A DNA stretch of 64,000 nt, taken from Mycolicibacterium komanii (lineage in GTDB: Bacteria > Actinomycetota > Actinomycetes > Mycobacteriales > Mycobacteriaceae). Each line of letters begins with the position of its first letter. Positions within the stretch are counted from its first letter, which is position 1. The notes under the pieces are model-generated. The model was given only the letters and a program-made list of their open reading frames with translations, had not been told where the DNA came from and made no database searches. The DNA lies in contig NZ_CVTA01000013.1 in NCBI RefSeq assembly GCF_001050035.1, forward strand, positions 1 through 64,000. The letters run 5' to 3'. Shown one piece after another: positions 35,499 through 44,308 of this stretch. Made by a program: the position numbers and the translations under genes.

Positions 35499-36701
35499 TT
35501 GCACCTCGAACAGGACACGCACCTCGACTCGTTACGGGAGCGGGTGCGTGCCTTGGCCGCCCGATGTCAACCGCCTCGACATGGTCGCACCGGCGTACGG
35601 GCGCCGGAAGCCCACGACATCCCGAAACTTCGGGATTGGACCGCGCGACTTTTCTCTGAGCAAATGCTTGGAGTGAATTGGCCGGTCGAGTACGGTGGTC
35701 TGCCCGATCCGCATCCGCTGCACGAATCGGTCGTAATCGACGAGTTGATCCGTGTGAACGCGCCTGGCCCGGTGGGCGGCGGGATGCTCGCGGCGGCCGC
35801 GATCATCGCCTCCGGGTCCGCCGAGCAAAAGGAATACTTTTTGCCCCGGATCCGGTCGGGGGAGCACATCTGGTGTCAGCTGTTCAGCGAGCCCGATGCC
35901 GGCAGCGACCTCGCGGGTCTGCGCACTCGCGCACGACGCGACGGCGACGTCTTCGTCGTCGACGGCCAGAAGGTGTGGACGACCAACGGCCAGCACGCCG
36001 ATTGGGGTTATTTGCTGGCCCGCACCAATCCCGACGTCCCCAAGCACGCGGGCATCACTGCCTTCGCGCTGGACATGTCGCTGCCGGGCGTCACGGTGCG
36101 GCCGCTGCGCGAGATCACCGGAACGGCGGACTTCAACGAGGTCTTCCTCGACGGGGTGCGCGTGCCGGCGGAACACGTGATCGGCGAGGTCGATCAGGGC
36201 TGGGCCGTGACGACGGCCAGCCTGGTGCACGAGCGCGCGGGCGCGGGGAGTGGGGCGTCGCTGTTCGGCGCGCTGCAGCGGCTCGTCCGGCTGGCGGGCG
36301 CACTGCCCGACACGTCTGGCTCGGACGACGGCGCCGAAGCGGGCTCCGCGCTCGACCGCCAAGATGTGCACCAGGCGATCGGCGGGTTCGTCGCCGACGT
36401 ACACGTCAACTCGTTGGTCGCGGCATACAACGAGAGCAGGGCGTTGCACGGCGGTGCCGACATGGCCGACGCGCCGGTGTCGAAAATCCTGTTCAGTCAG
36501 ATCAACCTGGCGTTGCACGAATACGGTCTGCGGCTACAGGGCCACGACGGGGTTCGAATCGAATCGGATTCGCATGTGCGCGACGGTGGTTGGTGGCAAG
36601 ATGCGTTTCTCTACGGACGGGCTTTCACCATCGCCGGAGGGACCAACGAGGTTTTGCGAAACGTCATCGCAGAGCGGGCGCTCGGACTACCACGTGGCTG
36701 A
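35499..36701 (+). CDS. Acyl-CoA dehydrogenase subunit (FadE, second-half type), first gene of the Mce operon
   Basis: A 400-residue acyl-CoA dehydrogenase. It has WCQLFSEPDAGSDLAGLRTRA (about 125-145, flavin/substrate contacts), GQKVWTTNGQHADWGYLLARTN, and near the C-terminus FTIAGGTNEVLRNVIAERALGL, in which Gly replaces the Glu of the usual YEGTNE motif. It resembles the C-terminal half of the fused protein at 61987-64000 and so probably pairs with the divergent FadE. The start is TTG 35499 with GGGAGAGGGG just upstream. Seventeen bp separate its stop from yrbEA, placing an acyl-CoA dehydrogenase at the head of the Mce transport operon. Confidence 0.85.
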   Translation: MHLEQDTHLDSLRERVRALAARCQPPRHGRTGVRAPEAHDIPKLRDWTARLFSEQMLGVNWPVEYGGLPDPHPLHESVVIDELIRVNAPGPVGGGMLAAAAIIASGSAEQKEYFLPRIRSGEHIWCQLFSEPDAGSDLAGLRTRARRDGDVFVVDGQKVWTTNGQHADWGYLLARTNPDVPKHAGITAFALDMSLPGVTVRPLREITGTADFNEVFLDGVRVPAEHVIGEVDQGWAVTTASLVHERAGAGSGASLFGALQRLVRLAGALPDTSGSDDGAEAGSALDRQDVHQAIGGFVADVHVNSLVAAYNESRALHGGADMADAPVSKILFSQINLALHEYGLRLQGHDGVRIESDSHVRDGGWWQDAFLYGRAFTIAGGTNEVLRNVIAERALGLPRG

Positions 36702-36718
36702 CGGCTGGTGAGTGCGCG

Positions 36719-37570
36719 ATGACCACGCCGCCAGAGGTGTACCCCAGCCCGCTCGGCGAGGTGGGTGAGTGGGGGCGCGGATATGTCCAACGTCACCCCG
36801 TCGCGGCACTGAATACCGTTGGCAGCCAGTGCATCCTGGGTCTGCAGGCGATCCGCTACCTGATCGTCGACATCGTCAGGTGGCGATTCCCGTTCTGGGA
36901 GTTCGTGGAGCAAGCGGCGTTCATGGCGTCGACGGCGATGCTGCCCACCATGTGCGTGGCGATCCCGATCGGGGTGACGCTGCAGATCCAATTCGCCCTT
37001 CTCGCGGGTCAGGTCGGCGCCACCTCGCTCGCCGGTGCCGCCAGCGGCCTCGCGGTAATCCGCCAGGGCGCGCCGCTGGTGGCCGCCCTGCTGATGGCCT
37101 CGGCGGTGGGTTCGGCGATCTGCGCCGACCTCGGGTCGCGCACGATTCGCGAAGAGGTGGATGCCCTTGAGGTGCTCGGTATCTCGGCTGTACGCCGACT
37201 CGTCGTTCCCCGCCTGGCGGCGTCCATCGTCGTCGGCGTCGCGCTGACCGGACTGGTGTGCTTCATCGGCTTCCTTGCCGGCTATCTGTTCAACACCTTT
37301 GCCCAGAACGGCGCGCCGGGCAGTTTCGTGATGACCTTCGCGTCGTTCGCGACGGTCGGCGATCTCGTCCTCACCATGATCAAGGCGGTGGTGTTCGCAG
37401 CAATCGTCGCGATCGTCGCGTGCGACAAGGGATTGACGACCAAGGGTGGGCCCGCGGGCGTGGCGAACTCCGTGAACGCGACCGTCGTCGCGTCCATCCT
37501 CCTGCTGATGATCACCAACGTGGTGTTCACCCAGATGTACGTGCTGCTGTTCCCCAAGGCAGCGCTCTGA
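36719..37570 (+). CDS. YrbEA, Mce-system permease subunit (MlaE family)
   Basis: Inner-membrane permease of an Mce lipid ABC importer. It has 283 residues and the MlaE/YrbE fold with about five to six membrane segments (about 62-82, 100-125, 160-185, 195-220, 232-255, 262-283). The conserved cytoplasmic loop is EEVDALEVLGISAVRRLVVPR (about 140-160), thought to contact the shared ATPase MceG, which is not in this window. ATG 36719 is used; the longer open frame upstream overlaps fadE in another frame. It is followed by yrbEB with a 1-bp overlap. Confidence 0.93.
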   Translation: MTTPPEVYPSPLGEVGEWGRGYVQRHPVAALNTVGSQCILGLQAIRYLIVDIVRWRFPFWEFVEQAAFMASTAMLPTMCVAIPIGVTLQIQFALLAGQVGATSLAGAASGLAVIRQGAPLVAALLMASAVGSAICADLGSRTIREEVDALEVLGISAVRRLVVPRLAASIVVGVALTGLVCFIGFLAGYLFNTFAQNGAPGSFVMTFASFATVGDLVLTMIKAVVFAAIVAIVACDKGLTTKGGPAGVANSVNATVVASILLLMITNVVFTQMYVLLFPKAAL

Positions 37571-38424
37571 TGGCGGCGCCGTACTACCCGAAGGGCGTTC
37601 GGCCGATCCTCACCGCGTCCACGTCGGTGGCCGGCCTCGGCGTACGGCTGGGTCATATGCTGACCTTCTTCAGCCGCGCGGTCGCCGGATTCCCGTTGGC
37701 GGTGACCCGGTACCGCAAGGCATTCCTGACAATTCTGTCCGACGTCACATGGGGTAACGGATCCATCGTCGTCGGCGGCGGCACCGCATGGGTGATCATC
37801 CTTCTCGGCGCGACCGCGGGCGCGATCGTGGGCATCGAGGGCTACCAGGCGCTTCACCTGCTGGGTATGGAACCCGCTGCCGGACTGCTGTCTTCGACGG
37901 TGTCGACGCGCGAGCTGGCGCCGGTGATGGCTGCGCTGGCATTCGCCGCGCAGGCCGGCTGCAGGTTCACCGCGCAGCTCGGGTCGATGCGGATCTCCGA
38001 GGAGATCGACGCCATCGAGTCGCTGGCGATCCGCCCGCTGCCGTACCTGGTCAGCACTCGCCTGCTCGCCTCCGTGGTGGCGATCATCCCGCTCTACATC
38101 CTGTGCCTGGTTGTCAACTATGCGGCGGTGCAGAGCATCGTGACGTTCGCGGGCGGTTTGTCGGCCGGGTCCTTCGAGCACTACTTCCGGCTGGTGCTCA
38201 CCGGCCAGGACATCGTGTACTCGGTCATCAAGGCGATCGCCTTCGTGATCATCACATCCACCATCCAGTGCTACTACGGCTATTTCGCCGCCGGTGGGCC
38301 CCAAGGCGTCGGCATCGCCGCCGGTCGCGCGATGCGGGCCAGCATCTCGGTCATGATCATCGCCAATCTCCTCCTGACCATCGGGTTGTGGGGAATCGGC
38401 TCCGGCGCAAGGCTCGGAGGCTGA
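37570..38424 (+). CDS. YrbEB, Mce-system permease subunit (MlaE family)
   Basis: Second permease of the Mce importer, 284 residues. The conserved loop reads SEEIDAIESLAIRPLPYLVSTRLLA (about 140-164), parallel to that of YrbEA, and the protein has the same set of membrane segments, with an N-terminal amphipathic part (GLGVRLGHMLTFFSRAV) before the first. ATG 37570 shares one base with the YrbEA stop (TGATG), so the two permeases are translated together, as expected for a heterodimer. mceA begins 2 bp after its stop. Confidence 0.93.
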   Translation: MAAPYYPKGVRPILTASTSVAGLGVRLGHMLTFFSRAVAGFPLAVTRYRKAFLTILSDVTWGNGSIVVGGGTAWVIILLGATAGAIVGIEGYQALHLLGMEPAAGLLSSTVSTRELAPVMAALAFAAQAGCRFTAQLGSMRISEEIDAIESLAIRPLPYLVSTRLLASVVAIIPLYILCLVVNYAAVQSIVTFAGGLSAGSFEHYFRLVLTGQDIVYSVIKAIAFVIITSTIQCYYGYFAAGGPQGVGIAAGRAMRASISVMIIANLLLTIGLWGIGSGARLGG

Positions 38425-38426
38425 CG

Positions 38427-39806
38427 ATGGCGCAGAGTTTCGAATCGGCGGCCAAACCCGTATCGGACTCGCGGCTGCTGCTGCGTGGGCTGGCGCTGTT
38501 GCTCGGCACCGTGCTGTTGGCGGCCGCGGCGATCGCCAAATCCGAGGGGGCGTTCTCGAACCGGGTCGAAGTGGTTGCCCTGCTCGCCAATGTCGGTGAC
38601 GGCCTACCGAAGGGGTCCGACGTCAAGTTCCGCGGTGCGCTGGTCGGCGCCGTCGAAGGCGTCACACCCAGCATCGACGGCGGTGACAACGAGGTCGACC
38701 TGAGCCTGGACCCGCACTTCGCGCACGCCATTCCCGCCACGGTCACCGCCCGCGTCGTTCCCGGCAACGTGTTCGCGGTGTCGTCGATCCAATTGGTGGA
38801 CAACGGTTCCGGTCCCGCCTTGAGGTCGGGCGCGCAGATTCACCAGGACGACAGCCTTGCCACAGTCCAGTTCCAGACCGCGCTGTCGAAACTGCGTGAG
38901 GTGCTCGCTGCCGCGGGTCGGCCAGGATCGACCGACTCCGTCGGCGTGCTGGCCGCCGTCGCCGAGGCCACCAGCGGCCGCGGTGACGAACTCGAACGTG
39001 CCGGCAGCGGGGCCAACCGTATCGTCGACCAACTCAACCGCGTGATGACCGACGACGGCACCGAGGCCACGCTCTCGGTTTTGTCCGAGGCGCTGCAGGG
39101 CCTCCAGACCAGCTCACCGGACCTGTTGGACGCCGTGCACAGTGCGGTCGTGCCCATGCGCACCTTCGCCGAGAAGCGTCAGGACCTGACCCGCTTCCTG
39201 TCCGCCGGACACGCCACATTCGGTGAAGTGGGCACGGCCTTCGAGAACAACACCGACCGGATGATCGTGATCACCACCCAGTTGTCCCCGGTGATGGGCG
39301 TGATGGCAGACGGGGCAGGCGCTTTCGCGCCGATTGTCACGCGGATCAACGACGTCACCAACCGCTTCTTCGCGCACGTGTGGCATGAGGACAAGAAGAT
39401 GGCGGTCGGCAAGTTCATGCTGGTCCTCACGCCGAACCGGATGTACACCCGCCAGGACTGCCCGCGCTACGGCGCCTTGGAGGGACTTAGTTGCCGCACC
39501 GCCCCGCTGACCGCCGACCCGCCGGTCCTGCCCCGACAACTCGACCCCCGCAACTATCAACCGTCCGGGGGCAACGTGGGTCCGGTCGGCAGCCCCGAGG
39601 AACGTGCGCAGCTGAGCGAACTGCTCGGACCCGAACCGAACGCCGCCTCGGAGTTGTTGTTGGGCCCGGTCGCTCGGGGTAACACCGTGCAGATCGTCCC
39701 GGATCCCGCGGCGTACGCTGCGGCGGCACCACCGCCCGGAGTGCCCCTGCCCGCGGAGGCAGCGCTTCCCGGGCCCACCACTCCGGAAGGGAGGAACGGC
39801 CCGTGA
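38427..39806 (+). CDS. MceA-type substrate-binding protein
   Basis: First of six Mce proteins, 459 residues. It has an N-terminal signal-anchor helix (about 21-40, LALLLGTVLLAAAAIA), the MCE/MlaD domain (about 45-130; LPKGSDVKFRGALVGAVEGV), a helical Mce_unchar domain to about 370, and a Pro-rich tail. Two cysteines in TRQDCPRYGALEGLSCRT (about 333-346) are typical of MceA proteins. Family members assemble as a hexameric tunnel across the periplasm that carries lipids to the YrbE permeases. The identity of the cargo (steroid, fatty acid or other) cannot be read from sequence, and I do not assign an mce number. Confidence 0.92.
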   Translation: MAQSFESAAKPVSDSRLLLRGLALLLGTVLLAAAAIAKSEGAFSNRVEVVALLANVGDGLPKGSDVKFRGALVGAVEGVTPSIDGGDNEVDLSLDPHFAHAIPATVTARVVPGNVFAVSSIQLVDNGSGPALRSGAQIHQDDSLATVQFQTALSKLREVLAAAGRPGSTDSVGVLAAVAEATSGRGDELERAGSGANRIVDQLNRVMTDDGTEATLSVLSEALQGLQTSSPDLLDAVHSAVVPMRTFAEKRQDLTRFLSAGHATFGEVGTAFENNTDRMIVITTQLSPVMGVMADGAGAFAPIVTRINDVTNRFFAHVWHEDKKMAVGKFMLVLTPNRMYTRQDCPRYGALEGLSCRTAPLTADPPVLPRQLDPRNYQPSGGNVGPVGSPEERAQLSELLGPEPNAASELLLGPVARGNTVQIVPDPAAYAAAAPPPGVPLPAEAALPGPTTPEGRNGP

Positions 39807-40876
39807 CGTCGACCGGCCCACCCGTCAGGACACCGCTGAGGAGGCACATTCGCCCGCTGACCGGGCTGTGCATATTCCTCGTCGTCTGCCTGGCCCTGAT
39901 CTGGACGGTGTTCGTCACCCTCAAACGCGAGGTGGACGGTCAAACCCATTCGTATAACGCCCTCTTCAGCGACGTGTCCGGTTTGAAGGTCGGTGACGAG
40001 GTGCGGATGGCCGGTGTCAAGGTGGGCCGCGTCGACGGCATCGCGCTCGACGGCACCGAGGCGCGGGTGCAGTTTCAGGTGCAGTCCGAACAGGTGCTGT
40101 ACGGAAACACCAAGGCCGCCATCGTCTACCAGAACATCATCGGTCAGCGTTATCTGGGTCTGTCCCTCGCCGACTACGGCGATCCTCGCGTGTTGCCCGC
40201 CGGTGCAGTGATCCCTGTCGAGCACACCGAACCGTCCTTCGACATCTCCCGGCTGCTCAACGGGTTCGAGCCGCTTTTCGCGCTGCTCAACCCGGACCAG
40301 GTCGACAATCTCACGACCGCCATCGTCCGGTCGCTGCAGGGCGACACGGGCGCAATCGCGACGATGATCTCCGAGACGACCCGCCTCGCTGAGTCCTACT
40401 CGGGCACCGACGCGATCCTCGACGGTGTGCTCGTCCATTTGAACAAGGTGGTGGCCTCGCTGGCCGACCGCGGGGGTGCGCTGAACGACACCATCGATTC
40501 GGCGGAGACGACCTTCAACGGATTCGCCGCACGCCGTGCAGAATTCGTTGACTCGATGGACCAGGTGTCGATCGTGGGTGAACGGTTGGCCAACGTCATC
40601 ACCGACGTGCAACCGGACATGCGGGAATGGCTGGCCCGCGAACCGGGCTTCGCCAAACACTTCATGGAGGACAAACAGGGCTTCGCCTACATGGCCTTCA
40701 ACACGCCGCTGATGCTCAAGGGTCTGGCCCGGTTCAGCCAGGGTGGTGCCTACCTCGACGTGTATGCCTGCAATCTGACCGTCACCCAGTTCCCGCGGAT
40801 CGACAGCCTGATCAACGCGATCGTGCGGGAAGGCACGCCAGAAGACCGTTTGACCTACAGCCAGAAGTGTCGGTGA
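39803..40876 (+). CDS. MceB-type protein
   Basis: Second Mce protein, 357 residues. It has an N-terminal anchor helix (about 20-40, LCIFLVVCLALIWTVFVTL) and the MCE domain (about 45-130; VSGLKVGDEVRMAGVKVGRVDGIAL), followed by helical repeats that form the tunnel wall. The C-terminus ends in the MceB-like YACNLTVTQFPRIDSLINAI...YSQKCR, with two cysteines. GTG 39803 overlaps the mceA stop (GTGA). No sign of truncation. Confidence 0.92.
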   Translation: MTSTGPPVRTPLRRHIRPLTGLCIFLVVCLALIWTVFVTLKREVDGQTHSYNALFSDVSGLKVGDEVRMAGVKVGRVDGIALDGTEARVQFQVQSEQVLYGNTKAAIVYQNIIGQRYLGLSLADYGDPRVLPAGAVIPVEHTEPSFDISRLLNGFEPLFALLNPDQVDNLTTAIVRSLQGDTGAIATMISETTRLAESYSGTDAILDGVLVHLNKVVASLADRGGALNDTIDSAETTFNGFAARRAEFVDSMDQVSIVGERLANVITDVQPDMREWLAREPGFAKHFMEDKQGFAYMAFNTPLMLKGLARFSQGGAYLDVYACNLTVTQFPRIDSLINAIVREGTPEDRLTYSQKCR

Positions 40877-40881
40877 GGACG

Positions 40882-41937
40882 ATGACCGAGGTGCTGGACA
40901 AGACGGCCGGGAAACGCCTGTGGCTGCGGTCCGTTCGCTCCTACAGCAAGTTTCAACTCGGCGTGATCTCGGTTCTGGTCATCGCGCTGGCCCTCGGTGG
41001 GGCGCTCGGCCTCGGCAGGCTCGGGTTGGGCAAGGACGTCTACACCGCCGAGTTCGCGCAGGCGGCCGGTTTGAGCGTTGGCGACCAGGTGACCGTCGCC
41101 GGTGTGCGTGTCGGTCGCGTGACCAGCATGCGGCTTTCCCGCGACCACGTGGCCGTCGGCCTCGAGATCGACGACGACATACCGCTCGGCTCGGCCACTC
41201 GGGCCTCGATCAAGCTGACCACGCTGCTCGGTGCCCGGTACGTCGATGTGCAACCGGCTGGCTCGAAGCCGTTGTCGGACAGGCGCATCCCGATGGCCAA
41301 CACCGAGGTTCCCTATGACCTGCAGTCCGCCCTGCAGGACGCCACCACGACCTTCGAGGCCGTCGACGCCGAGAAGATCGCGCAGTCGATGACGGCGCTG
41401 TCGACCCAGCTGCAGGGCGCACCCGAGGTGCTCCCGCAGGCGCTGCAGAACATCGAGCACCTGTCCTCGGTCATCGCATCGCGCCGGGACCAGATCTACG
41501 ATCTGCTGCGCAGCACCGAGCAGGTGGCCGAACTCCTCGGCAACCAGCAGCGCAGCCTGGGCCTGTTGATGACCCAGGGCCGCGAGGTGCTCGGCGACCT
41601 GGCGGCGCGCAAGGACCTGGTGGTTCGGTTGATCGATGCCACCACGAAATTGGTGAACCAGTTGCGGCCCGTGCTAGTCGGTGATCGCCAGCGCATCGAC
41701 GAACTGCTGCACAACCTCGAGGGCATGCTCGGTGCGGTCGGACGCAACGACGCGCTGTTACGCAGCACGCTGCAATTGATGCCCGTCACGGTCCGCAACT
41801 TCGCCAATGCCACTGGCAACGGCAACGAGTTCGACTTCACCTCGACCGGCGGCACCATGATCGACACGTTCGTGTGCGCGATCAGCGGGCGCGCCAAGCA
41901 GTTCAACCTGCCGCCGTACTTCGGGGACTGCAAATGA
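40882..41937 (+). CDS. MceC-type protein
   Basis: Third Mce protein, 351 residues. The anchor helix is at about 25-48 (FQLGVISVLVIALALGGALGLG), the MCE domain at about 52-135 (AGLSVGDQVTVAGVRVGRVTSM), then coiled helices to about 300. It ends GTMIDTFVCAISGRAKQFNLPPYFGDCK, a C-terminal pair of cysteines. ATG 40882 has GGTGAGG 6 bp upstream; GTG 40873, which overlaps the mceB stop, would add three residues. Translationally coupled to mceD by an ATGA overlap. Confidence 0.92.
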   Translation: MTEVLDKTAGKRLWLRSVRSYSKFQLGVISVLVIALALGGALGLGRLGLGKDVYTAEFAQAAGLSVGDQVTVAGVRVGRVTSMRLSRDHVAVGLEIDDDIPLGSATRASIKLTTLLGARYVDVQPAGSKPLSDRRIPMANTEVPYDLQSALQDATTTFEAVDAEKIAQSMTALSTQLQGAPEVLPQALQNIEHLSSVIASRRDQIYDLLRSTEQVAELLGNQQRSLGLLMTQGREVLGDLAARKDLVVRLIDATTKLVNQLRPVLVGDRQRIDELLHNLEGMLGAVGRNDALLRSTLQLMPVTVRNFANATGNGNEFDFTSTGGTMIDTFVCAISGRAKQFNLPPYFGDCK

Positions 41938-43034
41938 GTTCACGGACACTGCTGAAGCTGATCGCCATAGTCGCGATGGTGTGCGGCGCGTGCGGTTGTT
42001 CGAGCAATCCGTTCGGCGAGCGGGCGATGACGATCGTCGGCCTGTTCGACAGCGCCAGTGGGCTTTACGAGGGTAACGCCGTGTCGATCCTGGGCATGCC
42101 GGTGGGCTCCGTCGAGAAGATCGAGGCGAAGGGCGCCTACGTCGAGGTGACGATGCGCGTCGAGCCGGGCGTCAAGATCCCGGCCGATGCGCAGGCGGTG
42201 ACCGTGTCCACCTCCATCCTCACCGACAGGCACGTCGAGTTCACACCCGTCTACGAGGACGGCCCGACGCTCACCGACGGTCAGACACTCGGCCTGGATC
42301 GCACCCGAACGCCCGTCGAATTCGACCGAGTGCTGGCGATGATCGACAAGCTGGCGGTGCAGTTGCAGGGTGACGGTCACGGTTCCGGCCCGGTCGCCGA
42401 CCTGCTCTCGGTGAGCGCCGCGATGACCGAGGGCAACGGCACGAAGATCCGCTCCGCGCTGGGCGAGCTGTCGACGGCGCTGAAGATGAGCAAGGAGCGC
42501 GGGGCGCCGACCGGTGACGCGATCACCAAGATCGTCACCAACCTCGAGAGCTTGACCACCGCGGCCGCCGAGAACGACCAGACCATCCGCGACTTCGGTT
42601 CCTCGATGCGTCAACTCAGCGACGTGCTGGCGGCCGAACAGCTCGGCAGCGGATCGACCGGTGCGCAGATCAACCAGATCCTCACCGAGACAGCCGATCT
42701 GATCGAGGACAACCGGGACGTCCTGAAGACGTCGACGGCGGGCATGGAGACGACCACCAAGGCCATCGCCGAGTACCGGCGCGAGCTCGCCGAGTCGCTG
42801 GACGTGGCGCCGATGCTGCTCGACAACGTCTACAACATGATCGACCACGAGAAGGACGCCATCCGTGCGCATCCCGTGCTCGACAAGGTCGAGCTCAACG
42901 GTCAGTTCACCAAGGAGGTCTGCAACCTGCTGGGCATGAAGCAGTTGGGCTGCACGACGGGCACCATTCAGGACTTCGGCCCCGATTTCGGGGTCACGAG
43001 CATGCTCGAGGGATTGGCCGGTCTCGGACCATGA
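41934..43034 (+). CDS. MceD-type protein with a cysteine-rich signal region
   Basis: Fourth Mce protein, 366 residues. The N-terminal hydrophobic segment (about 6-20) ends in MVCGACGCSSNPFGE (Cys17, Cys20, Cys22), so the chain may be lipidated in addition to the following MceE, although no perfect L-A/S-G/A-C lipobox is present. The MCE domain is at about 37-120 (SASGLYEGNAVSILGMPVGSVEKI), and the helical part runs to about 325. It ends with two cysteines (VCNLLGMKQLGCTTG). ATG 41934 overlaps the mceC stop. Confidence 0.9.
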   Translation: MSSRTLLKLIAIVAMVCGACGCSSNPFGERAMTIVGLFDSASGLYEGNAVSILGMPVGSVEKIEAKGAYVEVTMRVEPGVKIPADAQAVTVSTSILTDRHVEFTPVYEDGPTLTDGQTLGLDRTRTPVEFDRVLAMIDKLAVQLQGDGHGSGPVADLLSVSAAMTEGNGTKIRSALGELSTALKMSKERGAPTGDAITKIVTNLESLTTAAAENDQTIRDFGSSMRQLSDVLAAEQLGSGSTGAQINQILTETADLIEDNRDVLKTSTAGMETTTKAIAEYRRELAESLDVAPMLLDNVYNMIDHEKDAIRAHPVLDKVELNGQFTKEVCNLLGMKQLGCTTGTIQDFGPDFGVTSMLEGLAGLGP

Positions 43035-44308
43035 AAAAGCCCATGACACAGCCCATGACACCGGCGCGGAGAACGGTCCGCGCACTGGGCGCACTCACCG
43101 CGACCGCGTTCCTGGGCGGTGTGCTCGGGGGTTGTTCGATGGGCCTGGACCGGGTTCCGTTGCCCGCGCCGTCCGTCGGTCAAGACCCGTACGAGATCAG
43201 CGCGACGTTCGCCAATGCGCTGAACCTGCCCGCCAAGGCGAAGGTCCGATTGTCCGGCGCCGATGTCGGTGAAGTCCAGACTATGACCGCCCGCAACTAC
43301 ACGGCGGTGGTGACGATGCGGATCTCCTCCGACGTCCAGATCCCCGCCGGCACAAAGGCCGAGCTGCGTTCGGCCACCCCCCTCGGCGACATCTTCGTCG
43401 CGCTGACCCCGCCGTTGGGCGCTTCCGTGGCGACGAAACCGCTGCAGCCGGGCGCCGTGCTGCCGCTGGATTCCACTGCGTCGGCGGCGTCGGTGGAGGA
43501 CGTGCTGAGCACCGCGGCGATGCTCGTCAACGGGGGAGCGATCCGCAACCTGACTCGGGTGATCAACGGTATGGGTCGAGCCGTCGGCGGCAAGGGTGAG
43601 GATCTGAACAAGTTCGTCGACGAATCCACCCGGCTGATCCAGAGCCTCTCGGCGCGTTCGGATTCCATCAAGCGTGCACTGGCCCAGACCGACGACCTCT
43701 CCGCGACGATGGCGGCCCGGCAGCAGTCGATCGACGCGGTCGTCGAGGCCGCCGGCCCCGCGTTGGGCGCTGTCGCCGAAAACACCGACCGCATCGTCGA
43801 TCTCATCGCCCAGGTCAACCGGATCACCTTGCAGCTGGCCAAATTCCCGTCGGTGCGCGGGGAGGAGTCGCGCAGCATGATGGCCGACCTCAACCGGCTC
43901 TCGGAGGGGCTGAACGAAGCGTCGACGGCTCCGGGTGCGTCGCTGGCTAACTTCAACCTGATGTTCGGCCCGATCCTCAAGACCACCAACTCGACCGCGT
44001 CCAATGTCGAGATCGATCTCGCCGATCTCGCCGTCGGCGCGTTCGCCGACCGATTCCACCCGGCCGACCCGGGAAGCCGGGGGCCGGGTCGTGAGGACTT
44101 CCGCAACCTCGTCGGCAGCATCTCCTACGAGCTGTTGATGATTCGCAACCGGTTCTGGGGCAAGCCCACGGCGCCACCCGGTGTGGTGCCACCGCCGAAC
44201 CTGATCGGGCCCAACCCGGGCAATCTCACGCCCGCTCCGCCGCCGCCGGGCCTGCCGCCACCCCCGCCGACGGCTCCGCCGGGCGCGTCTCTGGAGGGAC
44301 CGCCATGA
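43031..44308 (+). CDS. MceE-type lipoprotein (LprK-like)
   Basis: Fifth Mce protein, 425 residues, and the lipoprotein of the set: a basic start, hydrophobic stretch (about 17-33) and lipobox LGGC with Cys35 as the lipid-modified residue. The MCE domain follows (about 45-130; NLPAKAKVRLSGADVGEVQTM), then helices, and a very Pro-rich C-terminus (PAPPPPGLPPPPPTAPP). In M. tuberculosis the equivalent of the mce1 operon is LprK. ATG 43031 overlaps the mceD stop. Confidence 0.93.
   Translation: MKKPMTQPMTPARRTVRALGALTATAFLGGVLGGCSMGLDRVPLPAPSVGQDPYEISATFANALNLPAKAKVRLSGADVGEVQTMTARNYTAVVTMRISSDVQIPAGTKAELRSATPLGDIFVALTPPLGASVATKPLQPGAVLPLDSTASAASVEDVLSTAAMLVNGGAIRNLTRVINGMGRAVGGKGEDLNKFVDESTRLIQSLSARSDSIKRALAQTDDLSATMAARQQSIDAVVEAAGPALGAVAENTDRIVDLIAQVNRITLQLAKFPSVRGEESRSMMADLNRLSEGLNEASTAPGASLANFNLMFGPILKTTNSTASNVEIDLADLAVGAFADRFHPADPGSRGPGREDFRNLVGSISYELLMIRNRFWGKPTAPPGVVPPPNLIGPNPGNLTPAPPPPGLPPPPPTAPPGASLEGPP

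Noticed and set aside
36719..37600. Frameshift in the fadE-yrbEA region suggested by a long frame from 35678
   Set aside because: The frame is a shadow of fadE that happens to run into yrbEA; both genes are complete with family-typical ends.
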